This document shows, one piece after another, positions 41,384 to 51,346 of a DNA stretch of 64,000 bases (positions within the stretch are counted from its first letter, which is position 1; every line of letters starts with the position of its first letter). The position numbers and the translations under genes are program-made. The notes below the pieces were generated by a model. That model did no database searches and was not told the DNA's origin. It saw only the letters and a program-made list of their open reading frames with translations. The DNA is from Dictyobacter aurantiacus (GTDB lineage: Bacteria; Chloroflexota; Ktedonobacteria; Ktedonobacterales; Ktedonobacteraceae), in NCBI RefSeq assembly GCF_003967515.1, contig NZ_BIFQ01000001.1, positions 930,001-994,000 of the forward strand. The letters run 5' to 3'.

Positions 41384-44215
41384 CTAATGGCGCGCCAGGA
41401 GCGCGAAGAAGCCACCAACAACCGGGCGAGCCTGGAAGCCAATTTGCCGGCCCGTAACAGTATCATACCAGTCCGTCGCTGGCACTCGGGATGGGCTGGT
41501 TTGATAAAAATGGTAGAGCGCGTCAATCAGGAAATGGCGCAGGTCAACCACATCCGTCGCGGCAGCCGTCCACATCTGCCAGTCCGCTTTCGTGTACGTA
41601 TGCCGTGAGTCGAGCGGAATGCCATATGCCTGTTCCATCTTCTGATACCAGGTAGCCTCCTCAGCAGCAACTGCTGATGGGATCAGATGTAGATCAAGCA
41701 ATGTATCGGGGAAGGCATTGTATTTCAAGCTATAGGAACCTATGCCGGTATCTGGTGGAGTATCAAACTCGCTATACGCGATATTCAGGTGCGCCTGAAT
41801 TGGATCCTGGCTAAATTGCTGCCACTGTTTTATCAAGCTGTTGGCTGTATCGGTGTAGAACTGCTGGTCCGCGAGATTTCCCGCCGCCTTCGCGATCTTA
41901 CTCATCGCGCCAATCGCAATGATTCCCTTGAGGGCCAGATTGCTACTATGTGCGATCGAGCCGGTAAAGTCATCTGTCTGATACTGATACAACGGATCCA
42001 GCGCGTTTGGCCGGCTGGGATCTTTATTTGGAGTATTAAGATAGTCGGCCCATTGTTTGAGCACTTTATAATGCTTCTGGCTAAAAGTCGCGGCTGCGTC
42101 GGCTTCGGCCCGCTGCACATGGGCCGCGGCCATAATTAGCATATTCGCGGATTCCTCAACCGGCATATTCTTCCCACTCCCGCTTCCCCCATCGTTATGG
42201 CCAGCAGCATTCGGATAAGATGTGCCAATATCATGAACACAGAACCGCTCTGGCCAGAGGCCACTTTCCACATATGTAAGGATTGGCGAGAGTAACAGAC
42301 TGATGAGTGTGGGATTGAGATAATAGAAAATAGGAAATGCGGGATAAATGGCATCGACCGTTGAGATATTGCCGTTTTTCAAGAACAGCCAGGGCTTCAC
42401 GGCAGTGTTCACCAGTTCTATGCCCCCAAACGCCTGGCGCGTCGCCAGAGCGCAGAGCGCGGCATAGTGAACGCCGTTCGCCGAGATCGCTGCCGCTGTA
42501 ATATGTGTGTCGAGGGCATTGGCTCGGTTCACTGCCCCAACGACATCATCGTAAAAGTCTCCCAGCATGTGTTGCCAGCTCGACCAGTATGCCTGCCAGA
42601 GCGGAGGCAGAGGTTGACCCAGATAGCTCGCGGCTGGCTGGCGCACATGGCCTAGAGTCAGCACCAGCGGACTGCTTGCCACCCCATTTACCGCGCCGAG
42701 CGCGAAATGAAACGCGAAAACCGGCCAGTTGTCATTGATCGCACGCGGCATATTGGTATCCATGCTATTGTTCAGCTTCCCTTGCGTCACGAACTGCGTA
42801 CGTACGGTAGGAGCCAGGCCGCTCTGGTAGGTCAAATTGGCGGTTGTGTTTGCGGCCCAGACAGCCTGGCCCCACGAGGGATAATCCTTCGTTTCCGCCA
42901 GCAGCGTTGGGGAATCTGGAGTGATAGTGAACGTTGTCAGCGTTCCCGTGCGATGCGCAACTTGCTGCACCTGCCAGTTGATCAAGGTCGAACTCGCGCC
43001 ATGAGCCCATTCGCCAGAAATATCAAAATAGAGATGTACCGTATGTGTAGCGCCATCGTTGCTCTGCGCCTGCGCGAGAATGTAGCCAAAGGGCTGTGAA
43101 AGCCGCTTGAGGTCCGTCGCCTCGACTGGCGAAAGAAATGTCAGGTAGAGTGTGATCCCGCCTCCCTGGAAGACATAGCGCGATTGTGTCGGCGTGATCT
43201 CCAACTGGTTTTGCTCCATCGCATTTATACCCGGCGAGCCCAAAAAGCAATAGACGTTCTCATCGATGCGCGCAATGCCTGTAATAGCCTTGATATCGCC
43301 AGTCCAGAAGATTGGCCAGGTGCCGGGAGCGATATCGCTACACTGCCAGGTGTTCACATAGGGGCTGCGTACAATCAGTGGTACAGCGGGAGGCCGTATC
43401 GGTGAAATCATCGGTGCAGATTTGCAGAGATTGCCGATCTCTGTTGCTCCCAGGGCTTGATTGTAGAGACGTACCTCATCGATCAAGCCTGACCAGAATT
43501 CTACATCCCTCTCCCATCTGGCTCGCCCGATAACCGTTGTACCACCGGCGTTCCAGGCCGCTGGAACGCTCTGGGTGCTCTGAAGGACACCATTCACATA
43601 TAGACTGCTCTGCTTTGTGCTGGCATTATATACACCGACCAGGTGATACCAGGTATTGATGACCGGGTTGAAATTTGAGGTCGCGCGGATCGTCGTTCCG
43701 GAGGTCGAGTCCGTATCTACCAGGCTGAAGGCAAATTGTCCGCTCTGCGTGAACTGGAGATAGAAGCCGCTAATATTTGTGCCATCCTGACTGACGGCTG
43801 TGTGCCAGTTGCTCAGATCAGAGAGTTGCACCCAGGCCGCGACGGAGAAGCTCTTGCTGGTATCGAGCACGCTCTGACCGATATCAACGCTTGTGTTCGT
43901 GCCTTGAAAAGCCAGGGCCGCGCCAATTTTGCCACTCATCCATACGGGACCATTTTTCAGCTCTCCATGATAGCCATTGCCGGAGAGATCGGCTACCTGG
44001 TTGCCACTCGCATCATCTAACGGCCAGTAACCAACCAGACCCGATGCTGCTCCATTCGTTTTCCCGACCGCCTCCCCGTGTGTTAACACCATATCCTTGA
44101 TCCACTCTTCACTTGCTAACATCGCCAGACCCAAACTCGCGCCTGCATGTAGCAATCTACGACGTCTTATTTTCCGTTCCAGAATAAATGCCTGTGCTTC
44201 ATTTTGCTTAGACAT
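41384..44215 (-). CDS. LamG-containing glutaminase A (GtaA)-like exported protein
   Basis: 943 residues from the ATG at 44215. An Arg-rich, Tat-like leader (KIRRRRLLHAGASLGLAMLA) is followed by a LamG/concanavalin-like domain at ~60-260 (LVGYWPLDDASGNQVADLSG ... DEVRLYNQALGATEI). The remainder matches the DUF5127-DUF4965-DUF1793 architecture of fungal glutaminase GtaA: RPPAVPLIVRSPYVNTWQCS, WPIFWTGDIKAITGIARIDE, LWQAYWSSWQHMLGDFYDDV, SGKNMPVEESANMLIMAAAH, and GRQIGFQARPVVGGFFALL. Family members are secreted alpha-toroid proteins; glutaminase activity is reported for few, and glycosidase activity is possible. A joined LamG domain suggests glycan targeting. Confidence 0.8.
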   Translation of the reverse strand: MSKQNEAQAFILERKIRRRRLLHAGASLGLAMLASEEWIKDMVLTHGEAVGKTNGAASGLVGYWPLDDASGNQVADLSGNGYHGELKNGPVWMSGKIGAALAFQGTNTSVDIGQSVLDTSKSFSVAAWVQLSDLSNWHTAVSQDGTNISGFYLQFTQSGQFAFSLVDTDSTSGTTIRATSNFNPVINTWYHLVGVYNASTKQSSLYVNGVLQSTQSVPAAWNAGGTTVIGRARWERDVEFWSGLIDEVRLYNQALGATEIGNLCKSAPMISPIRPPAVPLIVRSPYVNTWQCSDIAPGTWPIFWTGDIKAITGIARIDENVYCFLGSPGINAMEQNQLEITPTQSRYVFQGGGITLYLTFLSPVEATDLKRLSQPFGYILAQAQSNDGATHTVHLYFDISGEWAHGASSTLINWQVQQVAHRTGTLTTFTITPDSPTLLAETKDYPSWGQAVWAANTTANLTYQSGLAPTVRTQFVTQGKLNNSMDTNMPRAINDNWPVFAFHFALGAVNGVASSPLVLTLGHVRQPAASYLGQPLPPLWQAYWSSWQHMLGDFYDDVVGAVNRANALDTHITAAAISANGVHYAALCALATRQAFGGIELVNTAVKPWLFLKNGNISTVDAIYPAFPIFYYLNPTLISLLLSPILTYVESGLWPERFCVHDIGTSYPNAAGHNDGGSGSGKNMPVEESANMLIMAAAHVQRAEADAAATFSQKHYKVLKQWADYLNTPNKDPSRPNALDPLYQYQTDDFTGSIAHSSNLALKGIIAIGAMSKIAKAAGNLADQQFYTDTANSLIKQWQQFSQDPIQAHLNIAYSEFDTPPDTGIGSYSLKYNAFPDTLLDLHLIPSAVAAEEATWYQKMEQAYGIPLDSRHTYTKADWQMWTAAATDVVDLRHFLIDALYHFYQTSPSRVPATDWYDTVTGRQIGFQARPVVGGFFALLARH

Positions 44216-44306
44216 CCAATATTTCCGTTTCTCTACTTCATCTATCAACACTATGAGTCATCCCTAATTTTTGAAAAATCTGAACAGGGATTTCACGTTC
44301 CCAATG

Positions 44307-44372
44307 CGGGAGGTGCAGGAGGGCGGCCTGCCCTCCTGCACCTCCCGGTTTTGTGAACTTTTTCAAAAGTTC
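44307..44372 (-). terminator. Two adjacent perfect hairpins after the chitinase-like gene
   Basis: An 18-bp perfect stem (arms CGGGAGGTGCAGGAGGGC and complement, 5-base loop, 44307-44347) is followed by an 8-bp stem GAACTTTT/AAAAGTTC (44355-44372). They lie between the stop of the GH18 gene (44404) and the GtaA-like start, so they should end or attenuate the leftward transcript from the secretion cluster. Confidence 0.65.
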
Positions 44373-44403
44373 GGGGTGGTTCATATCTGCTTCGCTATCT
44401 ACC

Positions 44404-47019
44404 CTACCCACCCTTCACAGTTTTCGCGAAATTGTAATTATTGAATGCATCCCAGTTGATCGACCAGATCATCACATCCTGAATCGCGTAGTTCTGGGAG
44501 GGCTTGAACGAGCCACAGCTTTGTCCGCTGGACAGACAACTGATTGCGGACTTGACCACCGAGGGATTGACATAGCCGCTCCCGGCAGCAGGCGTAGACG
44601 CGGGCAAGCCCAGTCCGATCTGGCTGGGACTCAATCCTCCCTGGGCCTGCAGGCATGCCTGCGCAGTCAGGAAGTCGACGCTTCCCTCTGAATAGACATT
44701 GCCATCGCAGCCACTCATCGTACCCGAGTTGTAATACTGCATATTCACGATAGTCAGGATATGCTTGATCTTCAGCGCCAACTGGAAGTACGAGGCCTGC
44801 GTCGATTGCATATCCACGGTCTGTGGTGCCAGGGTGATAATCAGATGGGTGACGGAGTTTGGCGAAACGCCCATGGAAGACTGCTGACCGGACTGAACCA
44901 GATCGGACAACTGTTGGAGCGCGCTGGCCATATAGGTTGCGTTGAGGCCATTCTCCAGGTCAATATCGACCCCATCAAACCCATACTTCTGCATCAAGCT
45001 ATAGACACTATGGGCAAAGTTCGTTGCCGCCGTTGCGCTGGCGACACTGATCGACCCATTTTGTCCACCGACCGAAAGAATGACTTTCTTGCCCTGCTGG
45101 TGCAGCGAGGCGATGTCGGAAATGAACTGAGTATCGCTGTAGCCGCCGAGCGCCCTTGAGAGATTGGGATCGACGCTAAAGGTCACTCCTCCTTCATTAG
45201 TCGGATCGGCGTTGGCAAAGGCAACGGCGATCAGGTCATAGTTGGTATTGATATCGGTCAGCCGCAGCGGCTTCGCGCCATTGGTAAAGTTTTGCCAGTA
45301 GCCGGTCAGGGTATGCGCGGGCAGACCACTAGACGTTGAAGGACCTGGATTGCTCGTAGTATTTTTCGTATAACAGGCCGGCGGATTCTTCGGCGCTGGT
45401 ATCAGTTTCCCTGGCTCACGTTTAATAAGCGTATACCGATCCGCCGCTACAGATGGGTCGGTCAGATTGCCCTGGTCCGTAATTGCGGTCGAGATCAAGG
45501 ACAATGTTGCGCTTGCGCCATGGATTATTATGTGGTAGAGAGATTCGCCGCTGGTGGCCCATCCCTCGTTGTCGCTAATAAAATTGAGATTAACCAGGGA
45601 GACATTGAATGGTCCGGATTGCTGTGAGGGAATGGTCGCATCAGGTTGCACGTTCAGCTTCTGCCATCCTCCATTGACGAGCTCATACAGATTCGCATTG
45701 CCATCGGTGTTGCCGTTGGTGTTGTATTCATAGCCGATCACAAAGACATGTTGCGCATCTGGCGCGGACAATGTATGTGCCAGATCAACGATCGGCGAGT
45801 CGAAATTGCTGGTTGGGCCTGCATCCGTTATGGTATATGAGCCAGTGGGATCTATCTTCATGGAAAATAAGTGTACAAAGAGGTGCGACAGATCACCGCC
45901 TTTGGGATTGATCTGCACTGGCACGATACCGCTCCCATCCCCAAATATTGTCGGGGGCGAAGAGACAAAGAATGAATCGTTGTTTTGGTCAGGTGCACCT
46001 CCTGGCGCGAGCAATGCATTCGTATAATCTTGCGACCAGTCGATACCATCACGAGTATCCATGAGTAACGTGTGCCCTGTATTTACCGCCCCGGCCCATC
46101 CCACAATCGACTGCGTCGGTGTGACCGTACAGCCCTGCACCGTTGAGCCATCATCTTGCGCACAAGGACTATAACTGAGAGGACCTTGCGAGTCCGGTGG
46201 GCAAGGCGCTGAACTCGCGACGGTCATGCCAGTAACACCATCCTGGGCAGAGATCACGGATGCGACTGAAGCCCCGGTCCCGGTTAAGTTGGTCGTCTGT
46301 GAGTCCCAGGTTACACCACCGTCCGTGGTATGGTACAGGTTGCCGACAGAGGTGCCTGAGCTGGCAATTTTTGTTGCCAGTTCCATCCAACCTTCATGCG
46401 GATTGATAAAATGTATCTCGCTGGACCCTGCCGGATTGTCTATAGACAGGGTATTGGAGGTCATCCAGGTCTTGCCACCATCCACTGTAGAGCGCACATA
46501 GATAGACATACTTATCGTGGGCATATGGCTTGTATCAATGCTTGGCTGACCATGAACATCCACTGTCGGCACCGGGTTAGCGGCAATATTGCTCATAGCG
46601 GTCGCCTGGGCATTCATATCTGCTTGCGACATTTTTTCTGCTACGGCAAGCCAGGCATGATTGGCATCTAAGAAACAGGTGGCGATGATGCCCTGGAGGT
46701 TCGGCTTCGACTGGTCCGATGCCTCCCAATCGGCTGGCGTCACCTCTACCCAGGTTTTTCCACCGTCGGTCGTTCTCATGACCGCATCAATGGTGGTCGC
46801 CCAACCGTTATTTTCGTCAAACATTTTGAGATGATTAAAGTTGTTTGCACTGAATGTGTTTGAGTTTGAGAACTGCATGCCTCCTGGTGCCTGTAAATTT
46901 GACGTAGGGGGACCCAGGTTACAAAGCGCTCCCATCATCAAAGGCGCTGTTATTACCAGTAATAACAGCGCGAACAATTTGCGTTTCTGACGCGGAGGAG
47001 ACGGTTGCTCTTCCATCAT
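44404..47019 (-). CDS. Exported GH18 chitinase-like protein with BNR/Ycf48-type propeller
   Basis: 871 residues, AAGGAGA before the ATG. An N-terminal membrane segment (FALLLLVITAPLMMGALCNL) may be a signal peptide or lipobox-like anchor (GALC). Residues ~50-500 hold repeated TTDGGKTWVEVTP, STVDGGKTWMTS, HTTDGGVTWDSQ motifs, the Asp-box repeats of BNR/Ycf48 propellers. From ~545 a GH18 TIM barrel follows: HTLTGYWQNFTNGAKPLRL, KKVILSVGGQNGS, and FDGVDIDLENG, the DGxDxDxE motif with the catalytic Glu intact (near 684); MQYYNSG and the final IWSINWD also fit. Predicted to bind and cut chitin or related glycans outside the cell. Starts 14 bases after the stop of the preceding secretion-cluster gene, so it is co-transcribed. 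Confidence 0.88.
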   Translation of the reverse strand: MMEEQPSPPRQKRKLFALLLLVITAPLMMGALCNLGPPTSNLQAPGGMQFSNSNTFSANNFNHLKMFDENNGWATTIDAVMRTTDGGKTWVEVTPADWEASDQSKPNLQGIIATCFLDANHAWLAVAEKMSQADMNAQATAMSNIAANPVPTVDVHGQPSIDTSHMPTISMSIYVRSTVDGGKTWMTSNTLSIDNPAGSSEIHFINPHEGWMELATKIASSGTSVGNLYHTTDGGVTWDSQTTNLTGTGASVASVISAQDGVTGMTVASSAPCPPDSQGPLSYSPCAQDDGSTVQGCTVTPTQSIVGWAGAVNTGHTLLMDTRDGIDWSQDYTNALLAPGGAPDQNNDSFFVSSPPTIFGDGSGIVPVQINPKGGDLSHLFVHLFSMKIDPTGSYTITDAGPTSNFDSPIVDLAHTLSAPDAQHVFVIGYEYNTNGNTDGNANLYELVNGGWQKLNVQPDATIPSQQSGPFNVSLVNLNFISDNEGWATSGESLYHIIIHGASATLSLISTAITDQGNLTDPSVAADRYTLIKREPGKLIPAPKNPPACYTKNTTSNPGPSTSSGLPAHTLTGYWQNFTNGAKPLRLTDINTNYDLIAVAFANADPTNEGGVTFSVDPNLSRALGGYSDTQFISDIASLHQQGKKVILSVGGQNGSISVASATAATNFAHSVYSLMQKYGFDGVDIDLENGLNATYMASALQQLSDLVQSGQQSSMGVSPNSVTHLIITLAPQTVDMQSTQASYFQLALKIKHILTIVNMQYYNSGTMSGCDGNVYSEGSVDFLTAQACLQAQGGLSPSQIGLGLPASTPAAGSGYVNPSVVKSAISCLSSGQSCGSFKPSQNYAIQDVMIWSINWDAFNNYNFAKTVKGG

Positions 47020-47032
47020 TGAATCTCCTTAC

Positions 47033-48031
47033 TCATGGCTTTTTTTCTTGAGCGATTGTGCCTGTACTACTTTTTTTTCTGCTCCTCTTTACCTTGACGG
47101 CTTGATCCGGACGACTATCGTCGCGACTGGCCTTCTCCACCTGATCTTTGTCTTCTTGCTCTTTTGTGCCACTGCCACCATCATCGCTGTTAGCCTTTTT
47201 TGTGTGAGCGCTGTCATCCTGTTCTTTCTTAGTATTGCTTTGAGGAGCGCTGCCTGCCTTTTTTGCTGTTTCGTCGTCATTCTGTTCTTTTTTATCTCTA
47301 TTGCTGCTGCTATCCATTTCTTCTTTCAAGTTACTGTTATCCACCTGGTTGGCCTGCGCTTGCGCGCGGGCGTTTTGCATCTCTTGCACATCGCGCATCA
47401 GGTCTATATCGTAACTAAAGATTTCCGGAAGATTGTCAGCCAGCGGATCGCCGTAGACGAAGACCGTTTCCTCCTCGACGATGGCTGGAGTGAGCTTTTC
47501 TTCTTGCTCTGTCTCATCTGGATCAGAGGGCAGATCGAAGATAGCCGCGCTCATATCAAATGGATTCTGCTCATCCTCGTCCGCGTTGGCGGTGTCCGGT
47601 GGCGAAGAGGCGTCTGCCACGTCCTGCTCTCTGGACGGCGCGGGCATCGGAGCTAGAGCGGGCACGTTGGCGACGCTCAAGGCAGGGGCGCTGCGCACCT
47701 GCCCTGGAGTATCTTTGAACGCGAGGACTTCGCGCACGACGACCAGCGCGAGTATCGCCCAGGCCGCCAGAAAGCACAATACTTGCAGGAGCAAGATCGC
47801 GAAGGGAGCAAACATGGCGCTCCCGCTCGCTGCCTGCAATGTGCTCCATGCTCCCACCATCTGCATCAGGCGTGCCCACGCCAGCGGGAAAGCCTCTACT
47901 GAAAGCCACACGACGATCAGCCCGACCACGATAAGTAAGAACCAGGTACGGAACTGGGGCGACCGCACTTTTGCTAGAAGCCCTGAGTCCTGTAAATCCT
48001 CCACCCTGGTACTGGATGATGAACTCTTCAT
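47033..48031 (-). CDS. Two-TM protein with long charged cytosolic tail, secretion-cluster member
   Basis: 332 residues from the ATG at 48031 (GAGGCGGG upstream); a GTG at 48049 overlapping the VirB4 stop would add six codons. Two membrane segments (FLLIVVGLIVVWLSVEAFPL and FAILLLQVLCFLAAWAILAL) are joined by a short amphipathic loop. The rest (~210 residues) is acidic then Lys/Glu/Asp/Ser-rich and disordered (KKEQNDDETAKKAGSAPQSN). No family recognised. Position directly after virB4 and before the chitinase gene suggests a structural or adaptor component of the same machine. Confidence 0.75.
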   Translation of the reverse strand: MKSSSSSTRVEDLQDSGLLAKVRSPQFRTWFLLIVVGLIVVWLSVEAFPLAWARLMQMVGAWSTLQAASGSAMFAPFAILLLQVLCFLAAWAILALVVVREVLAFKDTPGQVRSAPALSVANVPALAPMPAPSREQDVADASSPPDTANADEDEQNPFDMSAAIFDLPSDPDETEQEEKLTPAIVEEETVFVYGDPLADNLPEIFSYDIDLMRDVQEMQNARAQAQANQVDNSNLKEEMDSSSNRDKKEQNDDETAKKAGSAPQSNTKKEQDDSAHTKKANSDDGGSGTKEQEDKDQVEKASRDDSRPDQAVKVKRSRKKSSTGTIAQEKKP

Positions 48032-48048
48032 CTCAAGCGCCCGCCTCA

Positions 48049-50790
48049 CTATTTTTTGCTACTTATACTTTTGTCATCAACAAGCATTTGCGCGTTCAGT
48101 TGCCCTGTCTCTCTTGCTGGCTGTTTCGAATTCGGTTTGCTCTCGTATGCCTGCGCTTGTTGGTAGTTTTGCTCAAGATCGAGCGCGGCCTGCTGCGCCG
48201 AAGAGAGGCGGGAAACAACGGTAGTATTCGCCATTTTGGCCTCCATCGGCGAGGAAAGCACTTCCATCTGTGTCCAGCTTTTAATAGAGAACAGACCTTC
48301 ACCACGCCGGGCGCCTAGCAAAAAGGCCCTCTGCCCCGGACTCAAGTGGAAAGTGTTTGTGACAGAGTCGATGGTGCTGGGATCCTGTTTCATTAAAAAC
48401 TTCATCGTGGACATCGCAAGAATCGTCTTGCCCTCATCGGAACTCAAGAAATCGTCCGAGTTCTGCGTCGTACACCACAAACCGCCGCCGTATTTACGGA
48501 TACGACGGGCCATCTCTTCGAGGAATTTCGCCCCCTGCTGAAATTGCATCAGTAGCCACGCTTCGTCGATGAGGATGATCGTATTCGGCTGCGGAGTTTT
48601 TGCCTGGCGGGCCTGGCGAATCTTGGTCCACAGGAAATCCGCGATCAGGAAGAGGCCGATCGGTTTGAGCGCATCATTCAGCTCACGAATATTGAAGTCG
48701 ATAAAGCGGTTATTGAGGACCACGCGCGTTCGCGTGGGGAACAGGTGCAGGTAGCGCTCTAAGCGCTCACTCAGACCGTAGGTATCCTGGCCCATGCCGA
48801 AGCGCTCATCGCCGCGTAGCGCGCTCGACATAATCACATAGAACTCCTGCATATTCGGTGGGACACGATGATGGGTTGAGCGATCCATCGTAATGCCCCG
48901 GTTCTCATAGGTTTTCATCAGGCACCGATAGAGGAAAGCTTTTTCCTTTTGTGGCAGCACACCTTCATCGGAGAGTAGCAGTTCCAGTAGGGTCAGCAGA
49001 TTGAGCAGTTTCTCACGAAAGAAGTTGATTTCGTCCTTTGTTCCGCCCTCATCCGCAAGATTTGTTCCTGAACCATATAACTCAAACGGGTTGATTTGCA
49101 GTGATTCGGAGGCCAGGCGCACATTCTGTCCCTTGACGACATCACACATATTGCCGTACTCGGCCTCCGGGTCAATGACGTAGACGTTGCAGTCGGATAG
49201 CAGACGGCTGGTGACGACTTTGAGGAAGAAGCTTTTCCCAGAGCCCGATTTGGCGAACACAACCATATTAGCATTCTCTAATTGCCGGCTGTCAAAGGGA
49301 TTGAGAATGATCAGGCCGCCGTTGGGGTGTGCGCCAAACATGACGCCCGATTCCATGCTAATATCGCTGTTGGTGAAGGGATAAAACGTGCTCGCCGCGC
49401 CGGTGCCGAAGAGGCGGCTTCGCCCTAACTGATTGTTCGCGTCGGGCAGACAGCTCATTAAACCAACATGATGCTGCCAATGCGCGGGCAGGGCACGAAA
49501 ATCTGAGCTGCGAATCGCACCGGTAATGCGATTGCTGCGCTCCGTGAGTTCGCGGCGATTGCGGCCACGTACCTGCACGAAGGCCGCGATGCTGAAGACA
49601 CGCTCAGTGCCGCGCGCGATATTCTCGCGCAGCTTCTCTACATCACCCAGAGCGATCGCGGTTTCCGGGTCGGGCGTTCTCCCCTGGCGTTGCGCGACCA
49701 TGGCTGCGCCGCGAAATTCTACCGCCCGTTGCCCCAGACTCGTGGCGACCTGCTGCGGTGACAGCGGCTTGATGTGGATGCTGAAATCAATATTTGGCTC
49801 ATCAACCTGGATAATGTTATCAAACCAGCCTGGATACGCGTTGCGCGGATAGCTTGCCATCGCCAGCGTCCGGACGTATTCATGGTCCATCTCGCCATCA
49901 ACACGGATGTAGGAAGGGAAGATCTGAATGCTGCTCGGCGTGATCAAATCCGGGATGTTGACGAACGTGGGAATCTTCTCCTTTTGTTTCTTGTCTCGTG
50001 CTTTCAGCTTTGCCTGCTTTTTCTCCTGCTGGCGCTTCGCTCTGCGCTCACGAGCGGTAAGGGGCGCGGCATCGTTCTCCGCTTCTTCATCGCTTTGTAA
50101 GGCAGGTTTGACTGCAGTGAGGGCATCAACCTGAGGCTCAAAGGCGGAAACGGTCGGGCCGCCATGTGCCCCTTCGATCATCTTCTCGGTGACTGGTCTG
50201 AGACGAGCCTCCCAGGGCGTATAGCAGCTCTGGTAGAGCTGGACGATCTCGATATCGTTTAAGCGCCTCCCGGTCAATCCCATCCGTTCCAGTTGCCGTA
50301 GCAATTCCTCCATGCGCAGGCTCAGTTGCAACTGCGCGTTGATTAAGGCTTCGGTTTTATCCCGGGTCGCTTGTTTATCGGCGGGAACGATAATATAAAA
50401 TTCGCGCTTAACCAGTGCGCGGCGCGAACCCAGCACACGCACAAAGTTGGCGTGGTCGCGCATAATAGGGGCCATGGTTCCTTTAACCGAATCCAGCATG
50501 TTGAGGTAATTGTCCAGATTGTGCGGACGATTGCGAATCAAGATCTGGATGGGATACGAGAGGCCATTTAAGAAGCCTTTAAAGCCTTCAATGATGGCTT
50601 CCTGCTCTTCTTCCGACATCAAGGAAAAATTAATAGAATTTATTTGAAGGATGCCTCGATACTCCATGGTCTTCTGACCGAAACCCAGACAGGCAACATC
50701 ACCTTGCACATCCCATAATCTGATGAAGGTGTTTACAATATTCATGGGGCTGCTCAACATCATGCTGGGGGGTCGTGGTGCGATTGACAT
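48049..50790 (-). CDS. virB4: VirB4/TraC-family type IV secretion ATPase
   Basis: 913 residues, AGGAGT before the ATG. The N-terminal part (GDVACLGFGQKTMEYRGILQ, INFSLMSEEEQEAIIEGFKG) is the VirB4/PrgI-system N-domain; a Lys/Arg-rich insert (KRQQEKKQAKLKARDKKQ) interrupts it near 250. The ATPase domain has Walker A FAKSGSGKSFFLK (near 515), DPEAEYGNM, Walker B NTIILIDEAWLLM (near 737) and RRIRKYGGGLWCTTQNSDDF with the arginine/glutamine sensors. It powers assembly and substrate transfer in type IV secretion or conjugation in monoderm bacteria. Flanked by PrgI-like and pilin-like genes in the order seen in such systems. Confidence 0.95.
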   Translation of the reverse strand: MSIAPRPPSMMLSSPMNIVNTFIRLWDVQGDVACLGFGQKTMEYRGILQINSINFSLMSEEEQEAIIEGFKGFLNGLSYPIQILIRNRPHNLDNYLNMLDSVKGTMAPIMRDHANFVRVLGSRRALVKREFYIIVPADKQATRDKTEALINAQLQLSLRMEELLRQLERMGLTGRRLNDIEIVQLYQSCYTPWEARLRPVTEKMIEGAHGGPTVSAFEPQVDALTAVKPALQSDEEAENDAAPLTARERRAKRQQEKKQAKLKARDKKQKEKIPTFVNIPDLITPSSIQIFPSYIRVDGEMDHEYVRTLAMASYPRNAYPGWFDNIIQVDEPNIDFSIHIKPLSPQQVATSLGQRAVEFRGAAMVAQRQGRTPDPETAIALGDVEKLRENIARGTERVFSIAAFVQVRGRNRRELTERSNRITGAIRSSDFRALPAHWQHHVGLMSCLPDANNQLGRSRLFGTGAASTFYPFTNSDISMESGVMFGAHPNGGLIILNPFDSRQLENANMVVFAKSGSGKSFFLKVVTSRLLSDCNVYVIDPEAEYGNMCDVVKGQNVRLASESLQINPFELYGSGTNLADEGGTKDEINFFREKLLNLLTLLELLLSDEGVLPQKEKAFLYRCLMKTYENRGITMDRSTHHRVPPNMQEFYVIMSSALRGDERFGMGQDTYGLSERLERYLHLFPTRTRVVLNNRFIDFNIRELNDALKPIGLFLIADFLWTKIRQARQAKTPQPNTIILIDEAWLLMQFQQGAKFLEEMARRIRKYGGGLWCTTQNSDDFLSSDEGKTILAMSTMKFLMKQDPSTIDSVTNTFHLSPGQRAFLLGARRGEGLFSIKSWTQMEVLSSPMEAKMANTTVVSRLSSAQQAALDLEQNYQQAQAYESKPNSKQPARETGQLNAQMLVDDKSISSKK

Positions 50791-50807
50791 AGAAATTGAC
50801 TCCTGCT

Positions 50808-51215
50808 CTATTCATCATCATCATCATCATCATCATCGTTGCTCATCCGAACTTTTTCTCGTTCTTTCCCTTCACCCTGTGTTTCGGGCAATATGCTGCT
50901 CTCTTCCGCTGGCATATAAATGAAGACTTTGGGGATGATCGAGTAGAATATCCAGGCGAGCGCCCATTCTTCCAGAGGCCGGGTCGCGATCTTGATAAAG
51001 GCGACAACGGCCGCCGCTGCAACAAGGATGGCAGCGATGATAATTTTTATGGCATCGGTAAGAATCTGGCTACCGGTAAGGGAAGGGCTGATATCCAGCC
51101 ACGATAGATATCCTAGCGCCAGGCCAATCGCGAGGATCAGCAGTTCGCGACCGGTGCGGCCAAAGATGATCGCGGGTTTCTGGTTGAGAAATGTTGGGAA
51201 TTCTTCTTTCTTCAT
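50808..51215 (-). CDS. PrgI/VirB3-like membrane protein with poly-Asp tail
   Basis: 135 residues; ATG at 51215 preferred to the GTG at 51218 because AAGGAA is then better spaced. FPTFLNQKPAIIFGRTGREL opens a PrgI-type protein, with two membrane segments (LLILAIGLALGYLSWLDI and AIKIIIAAILVAAAAVVAFI) and the conserved ATRPLEEWALAWIFY part. PrgI/VirB3 proteins dock VirB4 at the membrane. The C-terminus is odd: EREKVRMSNDDDDDDDDE, encoded by a GAT repeat. Only 17 bases separate it from virB4. Confidence 0.88.
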   Translation of the reverse strand: MKKEEFPTFLNQKPAIIFGRTGRELLILAIGLALGYLSWLDISPSLTGSQILTDAIKIIIAAILVAAAAVVAFIKIATRPLEEWALAWIFYSIIPKVFIYMPAEESSILPETQGEGKEREKVRMSNDDDDDDDDE

Positions 51216-51346
51216 CACATTCCTTGTTTTTCGTCATCATCACTTCATAGGCTTTTCCTTGTAGCAAGGAGGAAGCCCACGAAGTGACAACAGCACGATA
51301 GTGTTTCCGTCCTATCTGCCATCAGCTTTACCCGGTCAGACGTTCT

